Below, in pieces: positions 11,568 through 23,174 of a stretch of 64,000 bases of DNA. The DNA lies in contig OX419755.1 in NCBI GenBank assembly GCA_948567375.1, positions 84,834,218 to 84,898,217 of the forward strand, written 5' to 3'. A model generated the notes under the pieces. The model was given only the letters and a program-made list of their open reading frames with translations. It searched no databases and was not told the DNA's origin. Within the stretch, counting starts at the first letter, position 1. The number at the start of each line of letters is the position of its first letter. The DNA is from Lunularia cruciata. Its lineage: Eukaryota > Streptophyta > Marchantiopsida > Lunulariales > Lunulariaceae. Made by a program: the position numbers and the translations under genes.

Positions 11568-13273
11568 GTGAATCAGATCATTATGTGTGTTGCTGGTGTT
11601 CGTCCTGGTCCTACTGCTGGTGTTGGTGCTCCTGCTCCTGCTGCTGGTGTTGGTCTTGCTGTTGGTGTTGGTGCTCGTACTAGTGCTATATTTGTTATTC
11701 CAACGATACGAGTTGATTCCATTTTTGTCAAATTCAGTAGTTATTATTTTCTAATCTTGGAAACATTGCCTTGCCCTTAAATTGAAGGTGGTTTCAGTTT
11801 GCGCAATGGTTGATGGTATTGAAGTCAAGCCCACTTCACCGGTTACTCTACCTGATTGGGAGCATAAAAATCTTGTTGCTCTTGAAGCAATAAATTCAAC
11901 TAAACTATTCAAATAAATAAAATAGTTATTATTTTCCAATCTTGGAAACATTGCTTTGCCCTTAAATTGAACGTGGCTTCAATTTGCACAATGGTTCATG
12001 GTATTGAAGTCAAGTCCATTTCAGCGGCTACTCTATCTGATTGGGAACATAAAAATCTTGTTGCTTTTGAAGCAATAAATTCAACATTAGTTCTTGAATT
12101 TGTTCCTACTATCAGCAGGCATATGTTTGCAAGTGAAACATGGATGTATTTAATTACCATAAATTGAACATTAGTTCTTGAATTTGTTCTTACCATCAGC
12201 AGGCACATGTTTGCAAGTGAAACATGGATGGATTTAACTACCATGTACAAAGGTACTTATGATTTCACAATCATGTACCCATTGGACACTTTGATGAATT
12301 TGAAGATGCATAAAGGCACCAGTGTAGCAAAACACATTACCAATTCTTGAGGAGTACTCACCCAATTAGTTGCGGTGAACCATCCAATCAATGACCAATA
12401 TGCTAAGCTTCATTTGATGAGATCTATATCTTCTAGTTTCAAGTATTTTATGCAATCATTGTAAACACAAAAGGCACTATATCTCTATGATGTCATTTCT
12501 CTTGTTCTTCAAGAAGAGATCAGAATGAAGGTCTTATAGAGCAAATAATTGCTCTAGCAATCACACAAGGCTTCACATCTTCTTACAAAAACAAAGATAA
12601 AGGCAAGGGGAGTTGGAAGAATGAATCTCATGGTTGATCTGGTCAAAACTCTGGCCAAAATCCTTCCCCTGGTCAGGACTCTTTTTGCAGATCTTCCGGT
12701 TAGAATCAAAGTTATTTCTCTATATCACCTGGAGGAAATTTGTTCAGACTTTCTATCATCTGTCACTACAACTCAAAGTAGTGATATCACATCACTGTTG
12801 CAAGCGCATTGTGATGCAAGGGAGAAAGGAGGCAAGGAACACCATCACTCCAATGCTTCTACAACTCACCTCGCTTTGTACAATGTTGATGTTGTTCCTT
12901 CAATCACTCGGGACAAGCAATGGTACATCGACATGCTGCTTCTCAGCACATGACCTACCAACGAACCTGTTTCCTGGTCTATGAAGCATACTCACCACCT
13001 AGATAAGTTTACTTGGCCGATGGTTCCAACATTGCTATTCTAGGCCATGGAACAATTTTTGTTAAGCTTGCTTGTTCAGAGAACTCCTACATGCCGGAAG
13101 ATGTTCTACATGTTCCTTTGTTGAACAAGAATCTCTATTCAACACTTCAGTTGAGCAAGTCACATGGATCATTTTAGTTGAAGGAAACCAACATTTTCCT
13201 TTATGATGATATGCAAAATCTGATTGCATCCTGTCTTGGATTGGATCACTTTTGGCTTTTGGGAGAGTCCATT
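11568..13273 (+). pseudogene. Copia gag, broken
   Basis: Fragments in shifting frames include WKHCLALKLKVVSV, IDGI-like VDGIEVKP, FVPTISRHMFASETWMDL and LVAVNHPINDQYAKLHLM, typical of copia Gag (UBN2-type). The start has a low-complexity Ala/Gly/Val stretch. Two tandem duplications add length: 11729-11902 is repeated at 11919-12088, and 12085-12163 at 12169-12243. Many stops; the gene continues after the solo LTR at 13824. Confidence 0.65.
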
Positions 13274-13823
13274 TGTCACGCCATTTGTAGTTCCGCATCT
13301 AGATGCTCGAACACTGGAGTTCCAGTGATGGTAGTTAGAGTTATTCTAGCAGTTTCTCAGGGACTACTTTCCGACGGTTAGATTTCGTGTTTGGGGTACT
13401 GACTTCACGGTGGGGCCCATCGTCACTTTGCACCGTTTGCACCGTCGAGTGTGCCGTCAGTGGGACCGTTAGGGTTTCAGGGCTAGCTCGAGTCCAGGGG
13501 GTATAGTTTCGAAGTGAGCTCCAGAGAGCTCACTTCTCTGATGTTGAGCCTTCGAGTTCCTGGCTATGGTGGACAGAGGCCGGCGAGCGTCACCTGGATT
13601 CTCTATGCTTGAGTGGGTGTGGCTTGACTGTAATCAGTGCCCAGTTGTTGGCAGTTTATAGAGTGACAGATCAAGTACTGATCTGAGTTGAGTTGAAAGT
13701 GTTAAGCAATCTGATTATTGTGGCACTTTAGAGTCTATGTATGACTTATGTGTGAGTTGTGCTTTTATAGTGTATGATGTTGACAGCGATGTATGTTGTG
13801 TAGCGATGTATATACGCACGACA
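13274..13823 (+). mobile_element. Solo LTR of the methyltransferase-gypsy family, TSD CATT
   Basis: A 550-bp unit beginning TGTCACGCCATTTG and ending GTATATACGCACGACA. It matches the 3' LTR of copy B (53489-54029) over its whole length and is flanked by CATT on both sides (13270-13273, 13824-13827). The 4-bp TSD agrees with the 4-bp TSD of copy B. It interrupts the copia gag-integrase border. Confidence 0.85.
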
Positions 13824-13923
13824 CATTGAGCAACCTCAAGATGCTACAGTCTCTGCATCAACTTAGTCTTGGTTATCTCAAGCTGCTGCAATCTCTATTC
13901 CAACCAGGGATACATCTTCCGCT

Positions 13924-15205
13924 ATTACTTCCCTATGGCATCAACGACTTGGGCACATCAGCAAGAATCAACTTAAACTTACACAAGACAAAGATATGGT
14001 TGTTGGGATGGATCAGATACATCCTAATTTGTTTCCTGTTTGCTCACCTTGTTTTCATGGCAAGCAAACTCAAATTCCCTTACCTCAGGAAGGAGCTACC
14101 AAAGCCATTTTTCAATTTGCTCTCATCCATTCTGATGTTTGTGGTCCCATCTCTTCTGCTACCTACATTGGTTATAGATACCTTATGACCTTCATTGATG
14201 ATTACACCAGGTACACATTCTTGTACTTACTCAAGTTCAAACATGAAGTTTTTACTTGTTTTCAAGAGTACGCTACCTATGCAGAGACTCAACTCAATCA
14301 AAAGGTCAAGGTGGTGCGCTCAGACAATGGTGGTGAATATAACTCTGCAGATTTTCATCATTTTTGCAAAGGCAAAGGTATCATATGCCAGTTCAGCACT
14401 CCACATACTCCTCAAAAAAATAGTGTTGTTGAGAGAAAGAACAAAAAATTGGTGGAAGCAGTCCGCATTATATTATTATAGTCTAGATTCCCCAAAGTTT
14501 TATTGGAGAGAGGCACTACACACAGCCAACTTTTTGCAAAATCAAAGTCCTACCAAAGCCATCTCCTCCGAAGTCACTTTAGGAAAATGAGTTGTAGAAT
14601 AAATCAATTAACCTTGAAACAATATTTCAGATTGGCATTATATAGGTATAAAAATTAGAATGAAGTATATTGAAGGACATGCTAACATGTAGCTTGTGTA
14701 GCTCATGTTAAAAGTAGTTCACATGAACAGGAAATTGCATGAATAATTGCAAAATGTTCATTAAGAGTAGGTGTTAGAATTATAATTAGATGATTTTTTA
14801 TTGTTCATGGGAGTTACTGTTCATGCAAATTATTGTTCATATGAGTTACATGTTAGCACACCTTTCAGTTCACTTGATTCTAATTTTTTTACTTACATTA
14901 TCCTAGTCTGAGTGGTTCTTTCAAGGTTAATTGATTCATTCTAGAGCTTGTTTCTTTCAATCACACCCTTCCAACTCTGGTTTGGTTATAAACCTAATCT
15001 ATCCCTACTTCACATTTTTGGATGCATTGCTTATGCACATATTCCATCTTCTTCTAGATTTGAATTAGATTCTAAGTTTTCCAAGTGTATCTTCCTTGGC
15101 TATGATCAGGATAGTAAAGCTTACAGACTACCAAAGATATCTGATAACTCCAATTTTTTTGTCAGGAGATGCTCAGTTTCAGGAACAGACTCATGCTCAT
15201 CAACA
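13924..15205 (+). pseudogene. Copia pre-integrase finger and integrase, broken
   Basis: The frame with LWHQRLGHISKNQLKL leads through CSPCFHGKQTQ (HHCC finger) into HSDVCGPI, YLMTFIDDYTRYTFLY, VRSDNGGEYNS and ENSVVERKN-like NSVVERKNKKLVEA, the DDE core of a copia integrase. The reading then runs into the head-to-head LTR pair (14593-14945) and resumes with TPFQLWFGYKPNLSLLHIFG and CIAYAHIP. Frame changes near 15100 lead to the integrase C-terminal tail. Inactive. Confidence 0.8.
14593..14945. mobile_element. Head-to-head pair of copia LTRs inside the integrase
   Basis: 14593-14771 reads tgtagaataaatcaattaac, the reverse complement of the LTR 3' end, and keeps matching an inverted LTR up to the middle; 14772-14945 is a direct LTR starting TGTTAGAATTATAATTAG. 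Together they form an inverted repeat with arms of about 175 bp. No TSD is evident at the edges. Confidence 0.7.
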
Positions 15206-15469
15206 TAAACAGTGTTTTGACACTCTAGATGTTCAACTGGATTTCTTATGTGATCCGATAATTTTCATTTCCTCTCCTACTTCTAGTTCTCAGTCTACCC
15301 ACAGTCTATCTCCACCAACTCCTACTCAGTCACCTCCTCTCCACAATCTTACAATTCCAACACTTCCTTCTCCATTACCTTCTTCACTACAATCCTTACC
15401 TTTTGGTTCTTGCACTCCACACAGGTTCTCAGGATTTTCTACCATTGTATACACTAGGAGGCCACTGTT

Positions 15470-16190
15470 GGAGTTTGCTAATGCACTAAGCATGCATTAT
15501 TCCGCATCTGACCCTAATCCTGACACTTATGAAGCTACTATCGCTGGACTTGATTTAAATATATGGTTTGAGAACTTTAGTCCATGGAGAACAATCAAAC
15601 ATGGCTCATCATTGAGTTACCAACAGGTCGCAAGGCAGTAATCTGTAAGTGCATTTTTAAGAAGAAATACGACGCACAATGCTTGATCCAAAGGTACAAG
15701 GCTCGCCTTGTTACTCATGGTTTCTCTCAAGTTCCAGGTATTGACTACATAGAGACCTACTCTCCTATTGTCAAATTGACAACAATTCATGTGTTGCTTG
15801 CTTACTCGGCTCAGAATGATTTGGAAGTGCATGCTCTTGATGTCAAAACAACTTCTCTCAATAGCACATTGAATGAGAAAATCTTCATGCACATTCCTCC
15901 TGGCTTGCTGAATCCTTACCAGCACAAGCAGCAACAAGCCACTAAACAAGGGAAATTGGTTTTACAGCTCTACAAGGCTTTGTATGGTCTTAAAAAGTCA
16001 GACTGTTGTATCACAAGTTTGATCAATTTTTACTAGGTTTGGGATTTGAGCGCTCTAGAGCTTATTCTAATTTCTATATTTTCCATTCTGGTTCTCATTT
16101 TGTCATCTTATCTCTTTATATAGATAATTGCATCCTTGCCAAGAATAACCTTTCTCTTCTCCTCTATGTCAAAAAGTCTCTCAAATAGGG
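15470..16190 (+). pseudogene. Copia reverse transcriptase, broken
   Basis: Fragments include RYKARLVTHGFSQVPGIDYI, ETYSPIVKLTTIHVLLA, VHALDVKTTSLNS, LVLQLYKALYGLKKS, then in another frame YHKFDQFLLGLGFERS and FVILSLYIDNCILA (the YVDD position reads YIDN). A frameshift near 16006 and stops show it is dead. The Pro/Ser-rich stretch before it (15270-15430) is the usual linker after copia integrase. Confidence 0.8.
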
Positions 16191-16199
16191 TTTTGAGAT

Positions 16200-17083
16200 G
16201 ATTGATTTGGGAGAGATGAATCATTGTCTTCAGTTGCAAGTCACAAGAGACAAAAATCAAAGAAAGATCAGTCTATCTCAAGAGAGATTCTTAATCATTT
16301 TCATATGCAAGACTATAAACCTGTTTACAATCTTGTAGAGTCAGGAGTGAGATTAAGTCTTCAGGATTGTTCAAAAATTGATCAAGAGAGAGTATATGAA
16401 AACAATACCTTACCAATCTGCAGTGGTGAATTTGATGTGGGCTATAGTCAGCACCAGGCTTGATCGGGCTTATGTTGTCAGTTTAGCTGCCAAGTATATG
16501 GCAAATCTTGGCCTGAACCATTGGAAGGCTATCAAAAGGATTTTCCATTACATTCAAGATACATTGTCACAATGCCTTACTTACAGTGCATCTAGTACTC
16601 CCATTCATGGGTACTCCGACTCAGATTGGGGAGGAGATCAAGACAAAGATGATCTACATGAGGATATTGCTTTATCTTCTGTAATACAGTGTCTACTATA
16701 GAAGCAAAAGGCAAACTTATGTTTCTTTATCCAACACTAAAGTTGAATACATGGCCTTGTCAAAGCCAAAGATTAGAGTAGTATGGCTTAAGGGCTTGTT
16801 AAGTGACCTGGATTGTCTTGGAGAAACAATAAAGTTGTATTGCAACAGCAATCACGGAATTGATCTTGTTACTCCAACAAAGCAGCATGAGAGAACAAAG
16901 CACATAGACATCATATTCCACTTTTTCCGAGAAAAGGTGGAAGACAAGGAGATCTTTGTTTCACAGGTGGACACCAGAGATAATACTGCAGACAATTTTA
17001 CTAAGGGATTGACTAGAGAATTACATACAAGGTTTTGTCATGCACTGAGAGTTATAGACAATAGGACAATTACAAAATATTGA
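16200..17083 (+). pseudogene. Copia RNase H, broken
   Basis: Recognisable copia RNase H pieces: YQSAVVNLMWA, YMANLGLNHWKAIKRIFHYI, HGYSDSDWGGD, then IKLYCNSNHGIDL, KHIDIIFHFFREKVEDKEIF and TKGLTRELHTRF. Several frame changes occur between 16460 and 16760. The 3' LTR follows 10 bp after the last stop. Confidence 0.8.
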
Positions 17084-17093
17084 TTAAAAGAGA

Positions 17094-17273
17094 TGGTTAG
17101 AATTATAATGAGACATTTTGTTATTGTTCATGCAAGTTAATGTTCACACAAGTTACTGTTCATGCAAACTACTATTCACATGAGTAACACGTTAGTACAC
17201 CCTTCAGTTCATTTGATTCTAATATTTGTACCTATATAATCCTAATTTGAGAGGTTCTTTGATTCATTCTACA
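17094..17273 (+). repeat. Copia 3' LTR
   Basis: Starts TGGTTAGAATTATAATGAG and ends GATTCATTCTACA; aligns with 11184-11372. Confidence 0.85.
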
Positions 17274-17486
17274 ACTCATTTTCTTACACAGTCTGGACAG
17301 CAAGGTAAATGAGATCATTGTGTCCACTTTCAATTACTCCATGGAGCTTTGGCCACGCAAAGTTCTCTTTGTACATTACTAAGCTTGGGTATTTTCTCCA
17401 CAATTTTGAAGCTTCTTCCGCGTCGTTTCTCTCATACTTCCACACACAATGCATTCAAATTCCACTTCCTAGTCCATTGTCCCTTG

Positions 17487-17490
17487 AGAG

Positions 17491-17528
<38 letters not shown>

Positions 17529-17530
17529 CT
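17487..17530 (+). repeat. (TA)n microsatellite
   Basis: An almost pure TA run broken by one ACA, directly before the second composite-repeat array. Confidence 0.9.
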
Positions 17531-18298
17531 TATGTTGTTGCCTTGGCACTCATGAGTTTTCAAGCAGAAACTCGGGATGAGGATTATTGACAATTGCGTA
17601 GCTACTTTGGCACTGATGAAGTCATTGGTGTTATCATGGAGATCTACTATGGTCGCCTTCTGCTTCCTTCAGTTTTTTAGCGTCTCTGGACTCCAATGTC
17701 CATAGGGCAGGGAGTGATATACTTTACATCTTGTCCTCTTATGCTTTGCTCTTGTTACCGTCTTACATTTCGACCCATTTTTGCAGCCACATCCTTCAAG
17801 CATTCTTGTTTTGTTCCACTCCTCCATTCCCCTACTATTTCACTCCCTAGTATGGTCCCTTCAATCTTCGACTGCTTCCTGCCTCGACCTTTGTCTTTAT
17901 AGTGTTCCTACCCAACTCCAGCTTTTGTTCTTCATCTTCGTCCACGCATTGCTTCCTGGTGTGCTCTTACAACACGTTTCTTATTCCTCCCGCTATCGTT
18001 TGCATCATTGCTCTTGATTTCACTTTCTTTACTGGCAGACTCTTACATCACGCTTTCTATTCCTAGCTAATTGTTGGCATTGCTGATCTTGATTTCACAT
18101 TCTTTATTGTCCATTGACAATACAATATTCTCAATTTGTTTCAATTATGCCTTTGCTGTAGGTTATTTTTGATGCATTTTACATTACAACTTTAATACTA
18201 CTCTAGCATTGTGATTTAAGTACATGTTGTTGGTTATCGGATTTCATGAATTTTGGATAACCCGTTCCCAGAACGGCTTCTGCTCATATACTTCTGCT

Positions 18299-18300
<2 letters not shown>

Positions 18301-18387
<87 letters not shown>
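18301..18387 (+). repeat. (TA)n microsatellite, about 43 units
   Basis: A pure TA run of about 87 bp inside the composite repeat; the length may be unstable in assembly. Confidence 0.95.
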
Positions 18388-18393
<6 letters not shown>

Positions 18394-18596
18394 GCTCAGT
18401 TACTTTAGCATTGCACGAGGCACTGATGAAGTCGTTGGTGTTATCGTGGAGGTTTACATGGCAACCTTTTGCTTCCTTCAGTTGTTTAGCTTTTGCTTCC
18501 TTAGGTTGTTTAGCATCTCCGGACTCCAATATCCATAGCATTGGGTGTGATATACTTTATATATCCTATCCTTTCTGATATTTCCTCCAATTGTAA

Positions 18597-18852
18597 ATTG
18601 GGGATTATAAAATTAGAGTGTGTTAGATATAGATGGATATGTAATTCCAAAAAGTCATACCTTTCAGCTTGTAGAGAACTTATAGACAGCTTTGTCTCCG
18701 AAAATTACCCTCTTCACTTGATCCAGAAAAAATTCCGCTCTGTCTTACAAAAAGAACATAATATCCATGGTTATCATAGGCTTAGTATATATAGAGATTT
18801 GAGAACATATGTTCTTTCTGCCAGGCGGGGAGTTCATTTTCAAGCACACCAT
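18597..18852 (+). pseudogene. Possible fragment of a Penelope-like or other non-LTR polyprotein
   Basis: An open stretch contains SYLSACRELIDSFVSENYPL and then HLIQKKFRSVLQKEH, a pattern similar to the region after the reverse transcriptase of Penelope-like elements, where a short Leu/Arg helix precedes a Tyr-Pro and another helix. No catalytic motif is present, and the likeness may be chance. Confidence 0.25.
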
Positions 18853-19040
18853 TAGTTTTTCCCTTAGACTTGTATACCATCTTGTCTCTTGAAATGTTTT
18901 ATATATATTGAATACTACTATTTGGGATTTTTTCTGTCATATGGATATTCATCACAGGCTTATGGACACGTGACCTCTGCTTGTGGACGCGTGGCACACC
19001 TGATCCTTCACTTAACACGAGGCTGCATTTGCCTCCATGG

Positions 19041-19170
19041 TGCCCTAATTTTGTTTCAGTACTCTTTCTTGCTTCTCTTTTTGCCAAGGTTTCTCCCACT
19101 TGGGTTTTCAAGGGGGAGAAACCCTGGCAAACAGAGAAGCAAGTAAGAGCACTAAAAAGAAATTAGGGTT
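19041..19170. repeat. Foldback hairpin, about 60-bp arms and an 8-bp loop
   Basis: The left arm, 19041-19101, contains cttgcttctc and ggtttctccc. Its reverse complement lies at 19110-19170. The inner 44 bp pair with about five mismatches, and the CCCTAATTT ends also pair. The loop is roughly gggttttc. No gene is seen in it. Confidence 0.8.
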
Positions 19171-19300
19171 CGCTTGGGTTTCTCCTGCTGTCCTTTCTTT
19201 TGTAGCATTGAAGGGTTTTGCTCCCCGCTCATGGTTCGCTTGGGTTTCTCCCGCTAGTCCTTTCTTGTGTAGCATTGGTTTTTTGGCTCCCCGCTCGTCC
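19171..19300 (+). repeat. 66-bp tandem duplication
   Basis: Two diverged units from 19171 and 19237, both starting cgcttgggtttctcc and ending gctccccgctc. They follow the foldback hairpin directly. Confidence 0.85.
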
Positions 19301-20490
19301 CTTCCCTTGCAGTGCTGAGTTTTCTTGTGAGGAGGTTTCTTTTGCTGATGCTTCTTGTTTCTCACTACTTCTGAGCGGCACTTTAGGGGAGCAACTGTGT
19401 TTTCCTTGGCACTCATGTTTTCAAACAGAAACTTGGACGAGGGGTACTGGCAATTGTTCAACTACTTTGGCACTGCATGAGGCACTGATGAAGTCACATG
19501 TGCTTTCATGGAGATTTACTATGATCGCCTTTTGCTTCCCTTAGCTGTTTAGCATCCAAATCGCTGGTTGTGATATTATTCATATCCTGTCCTCTTATGC
19601 TTAGCTCTTGTTCCCTTTTACACTTTGACCCATTTCTGGAGCCACATTTCTGGAGCCACATCATCTGAGATCCCTTGTTGTGTTTCACTCCTCCATTCCA
19701 CAACTAATTCCCTCCATAGTACTTTCCATTCCTTTGCTCTCTAATTGCTTCCTGCTTCACCCTCTCATGCCTAGAGTGTTCCTACCCTACTCCAGCCATG
19801 TTCTTTGTAGTTGTTCACAAACTGCTTACTAGCGAGCTTACTGGCGGGTTCTTCATCATGTTCATGCACTGCTTACTGCTGGCCTCTCACATCATGGTTT
19901 CCTATTCCTTGCTATTCCTTGCATAGATGCTCTCTATTTAATGTCCTTTACTAGTCTGTAGGCCATCAGTTATTTTCAATTTGTTTTAATGATGCTTTTG
20001 CTACAAGTTACATTCGATGCCTGCTACCTTAGTGCTTTAACACTACTCTCACATTGTGAGTCATGTACATGTTACTTATCTATCATTTGCATTTCATGAG
20101 TTCTGGATAACCCATTCCCAGACCGGCATATATATATTGAGTGGCTTTTCTGTGTTGACAGGTTCATGCCGACATAGAGCATGCAGAGGTTATTCTCCGT
20201 CTTCATTTCTCGCTCCTTGGGCGTCTAATGATTTTGCATTTGGATAGTTATGCTGTATATATATATGCTCCACCGACGCGGTTATGATGTGAAACGGTAT
20301 GCTGTTTCTTAAGTTTACACTTGCTCGCATAACCCTGTATTGCAGGTACATAATATATTACACCTTAGTTAATCATCAAGACACCACGGTTGTAACTCCT
20401 GGATGCAGACTAATACATCCTTACCTCTCTATGAAGTTGACGGTCGTGAAGCATTTTACTATGTTAATGTGAAATGCCAGAGTTAGTCAG

Positions 20491-21536
20491 GTCTAAACAG
20501 TACACAACAATCACAGTGATTCTCACGGATACTAATAGGAACTACCACGTACGCAATGCTTCCTCCCGTATAGTCCTGTCAGAATGTCACTGACTAACCT
20601 GTAGTTCATATAGCCTCGCTAAGATCTATAGTTGGATGCGGGTGACCGTAGCCAGCATTAGCGAAAGAGAACATGCCAGCGGAGGCGGACAAGAAGGGAG
20701 TGGTTTCTTTTAGCGATTTCGTCAATGTACAAATTTGTCATATGGTTGACTGGAACCTTCGTGTTAAAGTTGTAAAGTGAGCACTAAATGAGTGATAACT
20801 TGATCACTAAATGTAATATGATCAATTTAATTTGGAAATAATTTGGAAATAATCGTTGGGCAATCATTAGACGTGCCTGCAATATTGGCTAATTCCCCAA
20901 ATGAAAGTCTGAAAACAAACGAAGAAACAAAATTTGCTCATATAATGATTAATAGAGGTTTGTCAACATGTACGAGTGAAAGTCGTGCCAATGCCATTGT
21001 GTTGCCCTTCTTACTTTTGGTCAAAGTGGTTTTCGATGAAACATGACCTATAGAAATAAGAAGCTCACTAGATGTGAGATGACCCTCCAAAATTTCAATT
21101 ACGACATTGGATATTGGATATTCAAAGGTTGAACAATGGGAAAAAGGAATTAGAGAATTTCAGAATCACCTCTCGTCTTGTGTGAGACGTGCATGTCTCA
21201 TTCTCTCGTGCATTTGCTTTGATGCAACTTTTACATGTGAACTATTAGGTAAATTATTTTTCTCGTTCATATTTTGAGGTTGTGCCTTTAACCACTGTGT
21301 GATGGCTGTCGGGCTACGGCCAATAATAAAAATCCAGTAGCTGAATATCAAGGAGAAATGGAGTTTACAAGTTTAGGTTAAGGAGAGAAGATTTGACATC
21401 GGTGTTAAAAGAATTCTCCCATGGGGTGCTTTAGATAATATTTAATCACCATAAGCAATTACAAGAGTGAAGAAAGAGATTGGACTCAACCAAGATGAGA
21501 TTGGACGGAGTAAATTATCTTTTTCAACAAAGTTGG
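20491..21536. other. Spacer with no recognised gene
   Basis: A unique-looking stretch between the repeat array and the LTR of copy A. It holds one short ORF (20673-20780) and AT-rich sequence with a small direct repeat (aatttggaaat twice near 20830). Nothing else is supported. Confidence 0.5.
20673..20780 (+). CDS. Short ORF of 35 codons, possible first exon
   Basis: Begins MPAEADKKGVVSFSDFVNVQ and stops at TGA 20778-20780. Its base composition is richer in G and C than the flanks, but no homology is recognised and the downstream DNA is transposon, so a gene is doubtful. Confidence 0.15.
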   Translation: MPAEADKKGVVSFSDFVNVQICHMVDWNLRVKVVK

Positions 21537-22036
21537 TGTCATGACATCTCGAGCATGAAAGTTAGTTTGCGTGGAAGTTGAAGTGATAGTCTTGGCAGTC
21601 AGAGTTGTATTATTAGTTGTTCAGAAGACTACTTAGCGACGGCCAGATTTTGTGTTAGGTTGTTGATCACACGATGGGTCACACGGTCATTTGCTATTGG
21701 GGTTGGAGAGTAGGTCAAACGGAAGGGTATACCTTTGAATTGCAATTTCAAAGAGTTCATTTCTTTGTGTTGAAGCTTTGAGTTCCAAACTATGGTGCAA
21801 AGAGGCTGGCAAACATCATTTGGAATCTCTTAACTAGAGTGGTGGTGGCTTAATTATAATCAAAGCCCATTGTTGGCAGACTGTTGATTTGAGAATTGAT
21901 TTTTTATTTGAATTGAATGTGATTCAAGATGAAAGTAAATTGATTATTGTGGAATTTTGGAATTTATATATGACTTTCATACTAGTTGCGTTTCTGTTTA
22001 GTGTATGATTTGATAGTGATGTATACACTAATGATA
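21537..22036 (+). repeat. 5' LTR of copy A, diverged
   Basis: Starts TGTCATGACATCTCG and keeps ordered similarity to 53489-54029, including cagattttgtgtt, ttgattattgtgg and the end gatgtatacac. Boundaries are approximate at the 3' side. Confidence 0.7.
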
Positions 22037-22249
22037 TTGGTGAGTACTATATCCAACCATGGTGTGCTTTTATTATCTACTTGATTAGTATATTAGTTAA
22101 TTATTTTGACCCTTTCAGAATATAGCTTATTTCCAATATCTTCACAATTAAGAGCAAAGTGTAGTACAAATCATAATCACTGCACTTTGTTTTTAATTTT
22201 TTTGTGTTATGTCTTAAAATCTTAGTATCATTGTTGTCTAATTTTCAAA

Positions 22250-22745
22250 AAATATTCCACTTAAACTTAACCTAAAAACTAGATATCTATTATCTTCAAA
22301 GCAAACATATTAGTCAATGTATTTCACTTAAACTCAACTTGTGGACTAAAGTTTTATTGTCTTCAAAGCATATCAATCAATATCATGTAATCTAAATACA
22401 TGAGTATTGACAATAAAACTCAACCTTCTTCAAAGCAAACATATTAATCAATGTATCTCACTTAAACTCAACCTACAAACTAAATTTTTATTGTATTCAA
22501 AGCATATCAATCAATATCATGTAATCTAAATACATGAGTATTGACCATGAAACTCAACCTTCTTCAATGTTTATTCTTCAAAGCAAACATACAAACATAT
22601 TACCTAATGTATTTCACTTAAACTCAATCTTTGGACTAAATTTTTATTGTCTTCAAAGCATATCAATCAATATCATATAATCTAAGTACATGAGTATTGA
22701 CAATGAAACTCAACATTCATCAAAGCAAACATATTATATTAATGT
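22250..22745 (+). repeat. Tandem repeat in the leader of copy A, about 3.5 units of 134-148 bp
   Basis: The word gcaaacatat recurs at 22301, 22435, 22583 and 22725, each followed by tttcacttaaactcaa and later by catatcaatcaatatcat. AT-rich, non-coding. Copy B lacks it. Confidence 0.9.
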
Positions 22746-23174
22746 ATGTATACTCTATTGAATTAAATAAATAGACAAATAGATCGTTAGACTAGAAAGG
22801 GAAGGCTAGCTTTGTTTGCAAAATCTGCCCAACTTTCAAAATTGCATAGGGGTTCACTAGTTGAGTTTTTGGTTATTGTTGGCAAAATCTGCACAACTTT
22901 CAAGATTATGCACAAGAGAGAAGGTTTGAACCCTAGATCTTTAATTGAGGTTTTGTTTATTGCTGGCTAAAACCACTCAACTTTCAAGATTGCACGCAAC
23001 AAGGTTTAAACCTAGATTTTTGGTTCCTAGATTGGTGCACTAGCTAACTAGTCTAGCCTCACTTGTTGTCCTAATGAATGGTAACTTGATACATACACTC
23101 ATGTAGCTTTGGCTAGTAGAGGCAGTTTGATTCCATCCTTGGTGATCCTAGTAGCATAGGACTAGATAGACACA

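Larger units (their letters stand above)
11184..17273 (+). mobile_element. Ty1/copia LTR retrotransposon, decayed, with internal insertions
   Basis: LTRs of about 180-190 bp at both ends, a Met-tRNA-type primer site after the 5' LTR, and the copia order gag, pre-integrase finger, integrase, reverse transcriptase, RNase H. It is interrupted by a solo LTR at 13274-13823 and by a head-to-head LTR pair at 14593-14945. Many stops and frameshifts make it inactive. No matching TSD was found at the outer ends (CATTC against ACTCA), which suggests age or recombination between elements. Confidence 0.85.
17540..20490 (+). repeat. Second array of the composite repeats found in the ASG2 intron
   Basis: Block 1 recurs near 17540, 18390 and 19405, block 2 near 18245 and 20095, and the array ends with the 20150-20490 module that matches 8423-8764. 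Block order is the same as in the intron, so this is most likely a diverged segmental copy or another member of the same large repeat. It has no WD40 exon. Confidence 0.7.

Noticed and set aside
11568..11780. Ala/Gly/Val/Pro-rich ORF
   Set aside because: A low-complexity stretch at the start of the copia gag region, not a separate gene.
11184..17273. Treating the outer copia LTRs as a simple intact pair with a TSD
   Set aside because: The flanks CATTC and ACTCA do not match, so recombination or a lost TSD must be allowed.
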